Under the pieces are notes generated by a model. It did no database searches. It had not been told where the DNA came from and saw only the letters and a list, made by a program, of their open reading frames with translations. 64,000 nucleotides of DNA from Aequorivita sp. UBA3180. GTDB lineage: Bacteria > Bacteroidota > Bacteroidia > Flavobacteriales > Flavobacteriaceae. A program made the translations under genes and the position numbers. Location of the stretch: assembly GCA_002364215.1 (NCBI GenBank), contig DEXQ01000015.1:30098-94097 (forward strand), given 5' to 3'. Positions 8,472-17,927 of the stretch are shown here, one piece after another (the first letter of the stretch is position 1; each line of letters opens with the position of its first letter).

Positions 8472-9875
8472 TTAGTGAGGCTTGTTAATATCTGGATCTG
8501 CAAGTTCAAAAGGCTCGTTGTCGTGAAGTTCACGCTCATTATCCTCAGCACCGTGCGTAAGTTTTTCCAGTTTCTTTCTTATCAATAAAACCAATAACCC
8601 AAAGGCAACACAGAACACTGCAATTCCCGTAAATACAGTATATTCACCTAAATCAGAGGCTGATTCTCCTAAAAGTCCGGCTACTTTATTTCCAAAACCA
8701 GTCATCGCAAAGTATACCCCCATCATTAAAGAAGCATATTTTAGTGGTGCCAATTTCGTAATATATGAAAGCGCAACTGGCGACAAACATAATTCTCCTA
8801 CGGTATGAAACAAATAAGCCAGTACCAACCAGTACATAGCTGATGCACCATCACTGTTAAACTGTGCAGCGGCTGCGGTCATAAAGAAGAAACCCATTCC
8901 CATAATTATCAAGCCCAGACACATTTTGAAAAGTGAAGTGGAAACTTTTCCTTTTAGTTTTCTCTTTGCCCAATATGCAGCAACTGTTGTACCCAAAATA
9001 ATAATAAACATAGCATTAAGCGATTGAAACCATGAAGCTGGCACTTCCCAGCCCATCAACATTCTATCGGTTTTTTCAGAAGCGTAAATATTCATTAAAC
9101 CCCCAGCTTGTTCAAAGGCTCCCCAAAAAACTATAACCAGTATAAAAGAGATGAACAGCACAACCATTCTGTCCTTTTCAACTTTAGAAAGCGGTCTTTT
9201 CATTGCCGCTTTTTCTTCAGGATCAATAGATTTGTTGGTATTATTTCCAACATATTTTAAATGTTTCTGACCCACTAAATATTGAAGTAATCCCAAAGCC
9301 ATACCTATAGCAGCAAGTCCGAAACCGTAGTGCCAGCCATAAACTTCACCTACATACCCCACAATTAAGCTGGATAGAAAAGCGCCTATATTAATACCAA
9401 TATAAAAAATAGTGAAACCCTTATCTCTTCTAATGTCACCAGTTTTATACAAACCACCAACCATAGTTGAAATATTTGGCTTTAACATCCCCACACCCGC
9501 TATAATCAAGCCAAGACCACTGTAGAATGCCCACATTTCTTCTATGGAAAGAACGCCATGTCCTGCTACCAAAAGAATACCACCTACAAGTACGGATTGC
9601 TTCTGCCCCATAAATTTATCGGCAATCCATCCTCCTGGAATGGAAGCAACGTAAACAAGCATGGTATAAGTTCCGTATAATGAAAGTGCTTCGGCGTTTG
9701 TCCACCCTAATCCTGGATTATCGCTGGTTGCCTCTGCAACCAAATAAAGTACCAAAATGGCGCGCATTCCGTAATAGGAGAAACGTTCCCACATTTCGGT
9801 AAAGAACAAGATATAAAGACCTACTGGGTGGCCAAATAATTCCTTTTGCTTTTGATATTGAAGAGCTTCTGACAT
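8472..9875 (-). CDS. POT-family proton-dependent oligopeptide transporter (short form)
   Basis: A 467-residue paralogue of the next gene downstream, with the same signature FFTEMWERFSYYGMR near residue 24 and FYIGINIGAFLSS further on. It has no large central insertion, so the predicted helix number is lower than in its neighbour. Expected to carry small peptides across the inner membrane. It lies 28 nt after the DPP-IV-like peptidase gene, which suggests that peptides made by that enzyme in the periplasm are taken up by these two carriers. Confidence 0.92.
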   Translation of the reverse strand: MSEALQYQKQKELFGHPVGLYILFFTEMWERFSYYGMRAILVLYLVAEATSDNPGLGWTNAEALSLYGTYTMLVYVASIPGGWIADKFMGQKQSVLVGGILLVAGHGVLSIEEMWAFYSGLGLIIAGVGMLKPNISTMVGGLYKTGDIRRDKGFTIFYIGINIGAFLSSLIVGYVGEVYGWHYGFGLAAIGMALGLLQYLVGQKHLKYVGNNTNKSIDPEEKAAMKRPLSKVEKDRMVVLFISFILVIVFWGAFEQAGGLMNIYASEKTDRMLMGWEVPASWFQSLNAMFIIILGTTVAAYWAKRKLKGKVSTSLFKMCLGLIIMGMGFFFMTAAAAQFNSDGASAMYWLVLAYLFHTVGELCLSPVALSYITKLAPLKYASLMMGVYFAMTGFGNKVAGLLGESASDLGEYTVFTGIAVFCVAFGLLVLLIRKKLEKLTHGAEDNERELHDNEPFELADPDINKPH

Positions 9876-9903
9876 AAGATTAATTATTAGTTAGTGTTGA
9901 TTT

Positions 9904-12108
9904 TTATAAGTTGTTTTTGATGTAATTGGTCATTAAAGTATAAAGGTGCAATCGTGTATTGCCACCGTAAATACCGTGGTTTTTATCGGGATATATACGC
10001 CAATCGAATTGCTTATTGGCCTGCACTAAGGCTTCTATCAAACGCATACTGTTTTGAACGTGTACGTTGTCATCAGCACTACCATGTACCAACAGGAATT
10101 TTCCTTTCAAACCCTCAACATGCGACAATGGAGAATTTTCATCATAACCCGAAGCGTTTTCCTGCGGGGTTTGCATATAGCGCTCTGTATAAATGCTGTC
10201 ATAAAATCGCCAACTTGTAACTGGTGCAACGGCAATTGCCATTTCAAAAACATCAGGCGCTTGAAACAAAGCGTTTGACGACATAAAGCCTCCGTAGCTC
10301 CAGCCCCAAATTCCGGTGCGGGATGCATCAATGTATGGTAGCTCGCTTAGCTTTTTGGCAACGGCTATTTGGTCCTGCACTTCGTACTTGCCCAATTCCT
10401 TTTGGGTCATTTTTTTGAAATCCCTTCCCTTAAATCCTGTGCCGCGACCGTCCACGCAGGCAATGATAATATCTTGCTCATTGGCTAGCATTTCGTGCCA
10501 ATAATCATTTGTTCCCATCCAACTGTTTGATACATTCTGGGAGCCGGGACCGGAATATTGATATAAAAACAAAGGATACTGCTTGTTTTCATCAAAATCC
10601 AGAGGTTTTATCATATACATATTCAAATTTTCACCATTGATGTTTATGGTTGAAAACTCTTTAGGTGAAATTTTATAGGAAGACAAACGCTCCTTCAAAT
10701 CATTATTATTTTTTATTTCACGAAGCAGTTTGCCAGTCTTAGCCTCGCGAAGCGTGAACACATAGGGTGTTGTTGCGTCTGAAAATGTATTTATAAAATA
10801 GGTATAATCTGCGCTGAAGTCGGCATCGTTGGTTCCTGTTTGCTGTGTTAGGCGGACTTTGTTTTTGCCGGAAGGAAGTATGGAGTACACATCGCGATTG
10901 ATGCTTCCGTTTTCGGTACTTTGGTAATACACGCGGCCCGTGTTCTGATCAAAACCGTAATAGGCAGTTACTTCCCAAGCGCCATTTGTCACTTGGTTTA
11001 GTAGTTTACCATCTTTATCGTATTGGTAAATGTGGTTCCAACCGTCCCTTTCACTGGTCCAGAAAAAACTATTGTTGTTCAAAAAGGTTAGATTGTCTGT
11101 AACATCTACGTAGGCATCATCTTTTTCGGCCAAAATTAATTTTGAAGTGTTGTTGGAAGCATCCACAAAAACCAAATCAATCACATTCTGGTGGCGGTTG
11201 GTAAGCTGCACACTCAGCAGTTTATTATCTTGTGTCCACAACAAACGCGGAATGTAGTAGCTATTATATTGCGAAAGGTTTACTTCAGAAGTATTGCCGT
11301 TCCCAAGATCATATATATGCAGGGAAACCTTGGAATTTGCCTCTCCCGCCTTTGGATATTTAAAAGTATCTGCTGAAGGATAGAGTTCGTTGCCGTAAAG
11401 ATCCATATTGAAATGCGGCACCTCGGTTTCGTCAAATTTTATATAGGCTAGCCTGTCACCATCCTTACTCCACTCAAAAGCCCGCACAAAGGCGAATTCT
11501 TCCTCATAAACCCAATCGGTAATCCCGTTTATGATACTGTTTTTTTTGCCGTCAGCGGTAATCTGTTTGGTTTCTCCAGTTTTCAAATCTTTTACGTAGA
11601 GATTGTTTTGATATCCGTAAGCTACTTTACTGCCGTCATTGCTGAAGGTAGGCTCCTGAATTTTATTGGTAGAAACCAAACTGAAGTCTTTAGAAGCAAT
11701 ATCATAAACATAATAAGTACCAAGTGATGAGCGTCGGTAAATTTGCTGCAGCTCTGTAGTAAAAAGTATTTTTGACTCGTCTTTGCTAAACTCGTAGGAT
11801 ATCACGTAGTTTATGCCTTTTAAATCTGCACTGTTCAACAGGGTTCGTACTTTTTCGCCGCTTTTGTAGTCATAAACATCAACAGTAGAAGCTTTGTTTT
11901 GTCGGTCATAATTGAGCACCGCATATTCCTTTCCGTTGTTCATGGAGTGAAGGGCATCAAGACCTTGGGTTCTAAACGCTCCGCCCCAAATTTCTTCGAG
12001 GCTTATGTTTTTTTGCTGTGCGGTAAGTGCAGTAATAGCTGTTAAAAACAGCAATAAAAAAGGTAGGGAGTGTAATCTTTTCAAAGTGTTAAAATTTTGT
12101 AACGCCAA
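9904..12108 (-). CDS. Exported S9 family dipeptidyl peptidase IV-type serine peptidase
   Basis: A 734-residue protein with signal peptide (LPFLLLFLTAITALTAQQ), an N-terminal beta-propeller of the DPPIV_N type (about 90-480, with the substrate-binding double Glu in DWVYEEEFAF) and a C-terminal alpha/beta-hydrolase domain. The triad is visible as Ser604 in GWSYGG, Asp679/680 in GSADDNVH and His711 in DKNHGIYGG. Such enzymes release N-terminal X-Pro or X-Ala dipeptides in the periplasm. Two POT carriers follow at 28 and 34 nt, so the three genes probably form one operon ending at 6597. All catalytic residues are present. Confidence 0.93.
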   Translation of the reverse strand: MALQNFNTLKRLHSLPFLLLFLTAITALTAQQKNISLEEIWGGAFRTQGLDALHSMNNGKEYAVLNYDRQNKASTVDVYDYKSGEKVRTLLNSADLKGINYVISYEFSKDESKILFTTELQQIYRRSSLGTYYVYDIASKDFSLVSTNKIQEPTFSNDGSKVAYGYQNNLYVKDLKTGETKQITADGKKNSIINGITDWVYEEEFAFVRAFEWSKDGDRLAYIKFDETEVPHFNMDLYGNELYPSADTFKYPKAGEANSKVSLHIYDLGNGNTSEVNLSQYNSYYIPRLLWTQDNKLLSVQLTNRHQNVIDLVFVDASNNTSKLILAEKDDAYVDVTDNLTFLNNNSFFWTSERDGWNHIYQYDKDGKLLNQVTNGAWEVTAYYGFDQNTGRVYYQSTENGSINRDVYSILPSGKNKVRLTQQTGTNDADFSADYTYFINTFSDATTPYVFTLREAKTGKLLREIKNNNDLKERLSSYKISPKEFSTININGENLNMYMIKPLDFDENKQYPLFLYQYSGPGSQNVSNSWMGTNDYWHEMLANEQDIIIACVDGRGTGFKGRDFKKMTQKELGKYEVQDQIAVAKKLSELPYIDASRTGIWGWSYGGFMSSNALFQAPDVFEMAIAVAPVTSWRFYDSIYTERYMQTPQENASGYDENSPLSHVEGLKGKFLLVHGSADDNVHVQNSMRLIEALVQANKQFDWRIYPDKNHGIYGGNTRLHLYTLMTNYIKNNL

Positions 12109-12260
12109 GTTTACTAATTTTTTGTGAAAGTGGGGGCGGTTTTTTTGTTAAATAAGGCGTTGTAACAAATATTAATAGCAATAACAATTAGTTACAACAG
12201 CTTACAAATTGTATACTTTTGATAACTAAAAACAACTAATAAAGAACAAGAAATTTTCTG

Positions 12261-13175
12261 CTAGTCGCGAACCAAAGGCATCGTAGTACAACGAAGCAAT
12301 CCTTCCTGTTTTGAGATTTCGGCATACGGCACTTCTTCCACAGTAAAACCTTGCTCCCTAAGCCACGTATTCAAACGTGTGAAGTTCTTTTCTGAAATGA
12401 CAACTTCTGGTGAAATGCTGAAAATATTGCTATTCATATTGTACATTTCTTCCTTTGTAATATGAAAACAGTTTTCCTTTCCGAAGAAATTAATAAGCCA
12501 ATCATATTCCTCTTCAATCAAAAAACCTTCTTTGTGAACAATAGCCTTTCCCCTACCCAAAGGCTGAAAACAGCAGTCCAAATGAAGTGCATTTTCATCA
12601 GCTACGGTGTTGCTTTTTCTAAGGTTAAATGATTTCACCTTTTTATGCGGAAACAATTTTTGAAGATGTTTTACAGCGTTCAGATTAGTACGTGCAGTAA
12701 TAAAGCTGGGATAATCATCGCCATAATAGGCACCCACAAAAATATAGTCACCCCAAGGCATTACATCGCCACCCTCAATATGGGCGTTTTCGGGAAATTC
12801 TATAATTTTTGAAGGGTCAATCTGATTGATTACATGATCTATGGCCTCAATTTCCATGGAACGATTTTCCAAGATATTTGCAATGATAAATTTGTCTTCA
12901 ATTACAAAGGCAATATCGCGCGAGAAAATTTGGTTATAATCCTTGATGGAGTGTGGCCTGTACACTTTTACATCATACTTTTTGAAGACTTCGGCCACGG
13001 CCTCCATTTCCTTCACCATATCTTCATCCTTAGGATAAGTACCGGCCTTAATATGTTCTGCCGATTTAGGGTCGTAGGCATTTTCCAACTTTGGAACGGG
13101 ACCATTACTATCTGCGCGCCCTAGCACCACAGCACGCAATCTTGAAGTTTCGTCGTTGATGTTTAAATTGATCAT
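12261..13175 (-). CDS. DDAH/arginine-deiminase-fold amidinohydrolase family protein
   Basis: A 304-residue protein of the guanidino-group-modifying (pentein) superfamily. Residues matching the active site are FSRD at 84-87, EGGD at 134-137, His198 in ALHLDCC and the nucleophile Cys296 in LLRCTTMPL near the C-terminus. Relatives hydrolyse dimethylarginine, arginine or related guanidines to citrulline. No ornithine or citrulline pathway genes lie next to it, so the substrate is open. It follows citrate synthase on the same strand, separated by a terminator, so it is probably transcribed on its own. Confidence 0.82.
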   Translation of the reverse strand: MINLNINDETSRLRAVVLGRADSNGPVPKLENAYDPKSAEHIKAGTYPKDEDMVKEMEAVAEVFKKYDVKVYRPHSIKDYNQIFSRDIAFVIEDKFIIANILENRSMEIEAIDHVINQIDPSKIIEFPENAHIEGGDVMPWGDYIFVGAYYGDDYPSFITARTNLNAVKHLQKLFPHKKVKSFNLRKSNTVADENALHLDCCFQPLGRGKAIVHKEGFLIEEEYDWLINFFGKENCFHITKEEMYNMNSNIFSISPEVVISEKNFTRLNTWLREQGFTVEEVPYAEISKQEGLLRCTTMPLVRD

Positions 13176-13188
13176 ATCGCAAATATAG

Positions 13189-13217
13189 AAAAAGCACCTC
13201 GATAAGGAAGTGCTTTT
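13189..13217 (-). terminator. Rho-independent terminator after citrate synthase
   Basis: Minus strand: AAAAGCACTTC, 6-nt loop, GAGGTGCTTTT (11 pairs with one G-U) running into further Ts, 22 nt after the gltA stop and just upstream of the DDAH-like gene. Confidence 0.85.
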
Positions 13218-13238
13218 AAAAGTATTAAAAATAAGTTT

Positions 13239-14525
13239 TTATCGTTTCTCGATAGGCACAAAAGAACGAAGGTTTGCACCCACATAAATTTGTCTTGGAC
13301 GACCAATAGGCTCTTTTTGAAGCCTCATCTCTCTCCACTGTGCTATCCAGCCCGGCAAACGTCCAAGTGCGAACATTGGGGTGAACATTTCTACCGGAAT
13401 GCCCAAGGCACGGTAAATGATTCCCGAATAGAAATCAACGTTAGGATATAATTTTCTTTCCACAAAATATGGGTCTTCCAGCGCTTCTTTTTCAAGCGCC
13501 TTTGCAATGTCCAGAACGGGATCTTCTATTCCTAAATCTTCCAGAACATCATCCGCAGCTTTTTTAATGATTTTTGCACGTGGGTCAAAGTTTTTATATA
13601 CCCTGTGTCCAAAGCCCATAAGACGGAACGGATCATCCTTATCTTTTGCTTTTGCCATAAATTTCTTTGTATCGCCACCATCTTCCTTAATAGCTTCCAG
13701 CATTTCTATCACCGCTTGGTTAGCACCTCCATGAAGTGGCCCCCACAGTGCCGCAATACCTGCGGAAATGGAAACAAAAAGACCGGCATGCGATGAACCT
13801 ACAATACGCACCGTTGAGGTAGAACAGTTTTGTTCGTGGTCTGCGTGCAGTATCAATAGTTTATTAAGAGCATCAACTATAGTCGGCTTTGATGTGTATT
13901 CCCCACTTGGTTTTTTGAACATCATTTTAACGAAATTGTCCACATAGCGTAACGAGTCATCACCATAATCAAGTGGCAAGCCCAATCGTTTTCTGTATGT
14001 CCAAGCAGTTAGTACGGGGAATTTCGCCAAAATCTTCACTATGGCTTTATACATATCTTCCTCGCTATCAACATTTACCGATGATGGATTGAAAGCAACC
14101 AAAGCAGAAGTCAATGATGAGAGCACGCCCATGGGGTGTGCGGATTTTGGAAAGCCGTCCAATATTTTCTTCACATCTTCGTCAACATGCGACTGTGCTT
14201 TTATATCATTATGGAATTTTTCAAGTTGCTCCACGGTGGGTAATTCCCCAAAAATAAGAAGATAGCAAACTTCCAAAAAGCGAGCTTTTTCAGCAAGTTC
14301 CTCAATGGAATAACCTCTATAGCGCAGGATTCCCTTTTCGCCATCAAGAAAAGTTATGGCACTCTCACAAGAACCTGTATTTTTATAACCAGGGTCCAAA
14401 GTAACGACCCCATTGGTATCGCCACGAAGACTTTTAATATCTATTCCTAATTCATTTTCAGTTCCTTCTATAATTGGAAACTCGTATTTTTTACCATCTA
14501 TCTCGAGGGTCGCCATCTTTGCCAT
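13239..14525 (-). CDS. gltA: Citrate synthase
   Basis: Condenses oxaloacetate and acetyl-CoA to citrate at the entry of the TCA cycle. The 428-residue length and motifs fit the hexameric type of Gram-negative bacteria: SSHAGLFVSISAGIAALWGPLHGGAN split over the active-site His region, and GFGHRVYKNFDPRAK with the second catalytic His. It has its own terminator and about 178 nt of AT-rich spacer upstream, so it is probably monocistronic although all neighbours point the same way. Confidence 0.97.
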   Translation of the reverse strand: MAKMATLEIDGKKYEFPIIEGTENELGIDIKSLRGDTNGVVTLDPGYKNTGSCESAITFLDGEKGILRYRGYSIEELAEKARFLEVCYLLIFGELPTVEQLEKFHNDIKAQSHVDEDVKKILDGFPKSAHPMGVLSSLTSALVAFNPSSVNVDSEEDMYKAIVKILAKFPVLTAWTYRKRLGLPLDYGDDSLRYVDNFVKMMFKKPSGEYTSKPTIVDALNKLLILHADHEQNCSTSTVRIVGSSHAGLFVSISAGIAALWGPLHGGANQAVIEMLEAIKEDGGDTKKFMAKAKDKDDPFRLMGFGHRVYKNFDPRAKIIKKAADDVLEDLGIEDPVLDIAKALEKEALEDPYFVERKLYPNVDFYSGIIYRALGIPVEMFTPMFALGRLPGWIAQWREMRLQKEPIGRPRQIYVGANLRSFVPIEKR

Positions 14526-14657
14526 AAAATATTGTGTGTTTTTTATTTATTCAGAAACGCTAAATTACGAAATCTTAAGCTATTTTTTTAACATTTCTAA
14601 GTAATCTTAGGTTAAATAATCCTTAAATCATCCGCTGTTTAACGGATTTACGGAAAT

Positions 14658-14685
14658 TAAAAAACCCCGCAAGAAGCGAGGTTTT
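14658..14685 (-). terminator. Rho-independent terminator after enolase
   Basis: Minus strand: AAAACCTCGC, loop TTCTT, GCGGGGTTTT (10 pairs with one G-U), tailed by TT. It sits 19 nt beyond the eno stop. Confidence 0.8.
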
Positions 14686-14703
14686 CAGATAAACTAATAA
14701 AGG

Positions 14704-15990
14704 TTATATTTTGAAGGCATTTTGCCGTGGAAAATAAGCCACTTCACCCAATTGCTCTTCTATTCTGAGCAATTGATTGTACTTCGCCATTCTATCACTT
14801 CGCGAAGCGGAACCGGTTTTTATTTGCCCGCAATTTAAGGCAACCGCCAAATCGGCAATAGTGTTATCTTCTGTTTCCCCGCTTCGGTGGCTCATTACGG
14901 AAGTATAACCAGCATTATGCGCCATATTTACTGCTGCAATGGTTTCAGTCAACGTACCAATTTGATTCACTTTTATCAAAATTGAATTGGCTATTTTTTC
15001 TGAAATACCTTTTGAAAGTCGTTCTACATTTGTAACGAACAAATCATCCCCGACCAATTGTACTTTATCGCCAACTTTTTCGGTTAAATATTTCCAGCCT
15101 TCCCAGTCGTTTTCGTCCATTCCATCTTCAATGGAAATGATCGGATATTTTTCGCATAATTCAGCTAAATAATCTGCTTGCTCTTTTGAGGTACGTACTT
15201 TCCCTTTATCACCTTCAAATTTTGTGTAATCATATTTTTTCTTCACATAAAATTCCGCAGCGGCGCAATCGAGAGCTATCATTACATCATCGCCCAATTT
15301 ATATCCAGCTTTTTTTGTGGCTTTTGCGATAGTGTCCAAAGCATCTTCAGTTCCATCCAAGGTTGGCGCAAAGCCACCTTCATCACCAACAGCTGTGCTT
15401 AAACCGCGGTCGTGCAATACTTTTTTAAGGTTATGAAAAATCTCCGAACCCATTTGCATGGCATGGGTAAAATTTTTCGCCTTTACGGGCATCACCATAA
15501 ATTCCTGAAAAGCAATGGGCGCATCGCTGTGCGAACCACCGTTTATAATGTTCATCATGGGTACGGGAAGCGTTTTGGCGCTTACGCCACCCACATAACG
15601 GTACAACGGCATTCCCAGTTCGGCAGCCGCAGCTTTTGCGCAGGCTAACGAAACCCCCAAAATTGCATTGGCCCCAAGTTTTGATTTATTCTTTGTGCCA
15701 TCCAGGTCAATCATTGTTTTATCAATCAGCTCCTGTTCAAAAACGGAAATACCAAGCAAAGTGCCTGCAATTTTTCCTTGTACATTTTCAACCGCTTTCA
15801 TTACGCCTTTACCCATATAATCTTTTCCGCCGTCGCGAAGTTCAACAGCTTCGTGCTCGCCAGTTGAAGCTCCGGAAGGAACTGCGGCGCGACCCATAAA
15901 ACCATTTTCGGTGATAACGTCAACTTCAATTGTTGGGTTTCCTCGGGAATCAAAAATTTGTCTGGCGATGATGTCTATTATGATGCTCAT
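14704..15990 (-). CDS. eno: Enolase (phosphopyruvate hydratase)
   Basis: Interconverts 2-phosphoglycerate and phosphoenolpyruvate in glycolysis and gluconeogenesis. The 428-residue protein opens with ARQIFDSRGNPTIEVDV, and has the conserved GDEGGFAP loop, the catalytic-lysine stretch ILIKVNQIGTLTE and the signature SHRSGETEDNTIADLAV. Complete and ordinary. The gene starts about 80 nt after carA, across a heptamer array and a 15-bp palindrome. Confidence 0.97.
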   Translation of the reverse strand: MSIIIDIIARQIFDSRGNPTIEVDVITENGFMGRAAVPSGASTGEHEAVELRDGGKDYMGKGVMKAVENVQGKIAGTLLGISVFEQELIDKTMIDLDGTKNKSKLGANAILGVSLACAKAAAAELGMPLYRYVGGVSAKTLPVPMMNIINGGSHSDAPIAFQEFMVMPVKAKNFTHAMQMGSEIFHNLKKVLHDRGLSTAVGDEGGFAPTLDGTEDALDTIAKATKKAGYKLGDDVMIALDCAAAEFYVKKKYDYTKFEGDKGKVRTSKEQADYLAELCEKYPIISIEDGMDENDWEGWKYLTEKVGDKVQLVGDDLFVTNVERLSKGISEKIANSILIKVNQIGTLTETIAAVNMAHNAGYTSVMSHRSGETEDNTIADLAVALNCGQIKTGSASRSDRMAKYNQLLRIEEQLGEVAYFPRQNAFKI

Positions 15991-15998
15991 TGGTAAAA

Positions 15999-16026
15999 GT
16001 TAATAGTTATTGGTTAATTGTTAATT
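15999..16026. repeat. One-sided heptamer array upstream of eno (GTTAATT-like x4)
   Basis: Four consecutive 7-nt units in exact phase: GTTAATA, GTTATTG, GTTAATT, GTTAATT, followed by a partial GTAAAGA. The array begins 9 nt before the eno ATG. No facing array is present; instead a 15-bp palindrome follows at 16031. Confidence 0.75.
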
Positions 16027-16030
16027 GTAA

Positions 16031-16063
16031 AGACCCCAAAGGTTTCAAAAACCTTTGGGGTCT
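16031..16063 (-). terminator. Perfect 15-bp inverted repeat between carA and eno, probable terminator
   Basis: AGACCCCAAAGGTTT, 3-nt loop, AAACCTTTGGGGTCT. Read on the minus strand it lies just after the carA stop and is followed by TTTACAATT. The long GC-rich stem can end carA transcripts, but the short T tail and perfect symmetry also fit a dispersed palindromic repeat, so its main role is open. Confidence 0.65.
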
Positions 16064-16071
16064 GGAAATTT

Positions 16072-17193
16072 TTAAGCGGTTTGTAGTTTATGTTTTTCAA
16101 TACTTTCGATGAATTCATCAAAAAGATACGAAGCGTCATGCGGTCCGGGGCTTGCCTCGGGGTGATATTGCACTGAGAAAGCAGGTTTGTTTTTCAATCG
16201 AATTCCAGCAGCCGTGTGATCGTTCAGATGTTCGTGCGTAATTTCAATATTGGAATTTGCCTCAGCCTCTTCCCTATTTATTGCAAAACCGTGATTTTGA
16301 GAAGTGATTTCTCCTTTACCACTAATCAAATTCATTACAGGGTGGTTTATTCCGCGGTGGCCGTTGTGCATTTTATAGGTAGAAATTCCGTTTGCCAAAG
16401 CCAACATTTGGTGCCCAAGACAGATACCGAACATTGGCACTTCTTTATCCAAAATTGTTTTCACAACTTCTATGGCACTATGAAGTGGCTCAGGATCGCC
16501 GGGGCCGTTAGATATAAAGTAACCATCGGGACTAAAAGCTTCCATTTCTGAAAAAGAGGCGTTGTATGGAAATACTTTTATGTAACAGTCCCTTTCAGCA
16601 AGATTGCGAAGTATGTTTTTCTTTATTCCCAGATCCAAGGCAGACACTTTATATTTTGCGTTTTCATGTCCGAAGAAATAAGGTTCTTTTGTAGAAACTT
16701 TTGAAGCTAGCTCCAAACCGTTCATGTCGGGTACAGCTGCCAACTGCTTTTTCAATCCATCAATATTGTCAACTTCCGTAGAAATAACGGCGTTCATAGC
16801 GCCATTATCGCGAATGTAACTTACAAGAGCGCGGGTGTCCACATCACTTATTGCCAATAAGTTATTTCTGTTTAAGAATTCTTCCAAGGAGTCATCTGCC
16901 GCGGGACGCGAATAATGGTAGCTGAAATTGCGCACCACCAGACCTGCAATTTTTATTCCTTCAGATTCTACTTCTTCCCTATTTGTTCCGTAATTCCCAA
17001 TGTGGGCGTTTGTGGCGACCATTATCTGTCCAAAATAGGAAGGGTCTGTAAAAATCTCTTGATACCCGGTCATTCCGGTGTTGAAACAAACTTCGCCAAA
17101 GGCAGAGCCTTCTTTACCACCAACTGCTTTTCCGTAGAAAATGGTTCCGTCTGCCAATAAAATAAGTGCTTTTTTTCGTGTTTGGTATTTCAT
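16072..17193 (-). CDS. carA: Carbamoyl-phosphate synthase small subunit
   Basis: Glutaminase subunit that delivers ammonia to CarB for carbamoyl phosphate, feeding pyrimidine and arginine synthesis. The 373-residue product has the CPSase small-chain N-domain (ALILLADGTIFYGKAVG, CFNTGMTGYQEIFTDPSY) and a class I amidotransferase domain with nucleophile Cys in MFGICLGHQML and the His/Glu pair in VQYHPEASPGP. carB is not in the window. Placement after rplQ is a typical flavobacterial order (family knowledge), but a strong terminator separates the two. Confidence 0.96.
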   Translation of the reverse strand: MKYQTRKKALILLADGTIFYGKAVGGKEGSAFGEVCFNTGMTGYQEIFTDPSYFGQIMVATNAHIGNYGTNREEVESEGIKIAGLVVRNFSYHYSRPAADDSLEEFLNRNNLLAISDVDTRALVSYIRDNGAMNAVISTEVDNIDGLKKQLAAVPDMNGLELASKVSTKEPYFFGHENAKYKVSALDLGIKKNILRNLAERDCYIKVFPYNASFSEMEAFSPDGYFISNGPGDPEPLHSAIEVVKTILDKEVPMFGICLGHQMLALANGISTYKMHNGHRGINHPVMNLISGKGEITSQNHGFAINREEAEANSNIEITHEHLNDHTAAGIRLKNKPAFSVQYHPEASPGPHDASYLFDEFIESIEKHKLQTA

Positions 17194-17297
17194 GCTATTA
17201 TTTCTGTGGATACTATTGAATCTGTGGTTTCTTATGTTTTAAATGTTGTGTTTCAAACTTCTAAATTTCCAATTCGTAAAATCTTTGCAAAAATAGT

Positions 17298-17334
17298 ATA
17301 AAAAAAAGGGATAAACGAAAACGCTTATCCCTTT
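17298..17334 (-). terminator. Rho-independent terminator of the ribosomal supercluster
   Basis: Minus strand: AAAGGGATAA (+GC), loop, (GT+)TTATCCCTTT followed by a run of Ts, 26 nt beyond the rplQ stop. It closes the rplC-to-rplQ series of genes. Confidence 0.9.
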
Positions 17335-17359
17335 GTTATTTATTGAATTGGAATTCATT

Positions 17360-17860
17360 CTATTCCTCTTCCTTTTTAGCTTCTTTCTCGGCTTTTGCTG
17401 GTGCGGCTTTCGCAGCAGGGGCAGCAGCGGCTGAAGATCCGCTTCCACGACGACTTCTACGTGTAGATTTCTTCTTGGTAGCTTTGCCGGCATTGTAAAG
17501 TTCGTTGAAATCAACAAGCTCTATCATTGCCATATCAGCGTTATCACCTAGACGGTTACCCAATTTAATGATTCGGGTGTATCCTCCCGGACGGTCACCA
17601 ACTTTTGGCGCAACAGTTCTGAAAAGTTCTGCAACCGCATCTTTTTGACGCAATTTTGCAAATACCAAACGACGGTTGTGCGTGGTGTCTTCTTTAGACT
17701 TTGTTACCAATGGTTCAACGAACTGCTTCAGCGCTTTTGCTTTTGCAACAGTAGTGTTGATGCGTTTGTGCTCCACAAGTGAGCAAGCCATATTGGCCAA
17801 CATGGAGTGTCTGTGGGCGGTTTTTCTACCTAAGTGATTTATTTTTTTTCCGTGTCTCAT
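17360..17860 (-). CDS. rplQ: 50S ribosomal protein L17 with Ala/Lys/Glu-rich tail
   Basis: L17 binds 23S rRNA at the exit side of the large subunit. Residues 1-118 are the usual domain (MRHGKKINHLGRKTAHR start). Residues about 133-166 form a low-complexity tail rich in Ala, Lys and Glu, which makes it longer than the roughly 127-residue E. coli protein. Last gene of the alpha group, separated from rpoA by the heptamer element at 17928-18011. Confidence 0.95.
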   Translation of the reverse strand: MRHGKKINHLGRKTAHRHSMLANMACSLVEHKRINTTVAKAKALKQFVEPLVTKSKEDTTHNRRLVFAKLRQKDAVAELFRTVAPKVGDRPGGYTRIIKLGNRLGDNADMAMIELVDFNELYNAGKATKKKSTRRSRRGSGSSAAAAPAAKAAPAKAEKEAKKEEE

Positions 17861-17927
17861 GACGTTTTTGTTATCATCATCTTGCTACAAGATCCGTTCT
17901 TCGGAGAGCAAATTATGATGGGTTATT

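Noticed and set aside
17288..17295. TATTTTTG on the minus strand as carA promoter
   Set aside because: The octamer fits TAnnTTTG but no -33 box is found and the region overlaps the rplQ terminator; not listed as a feature.
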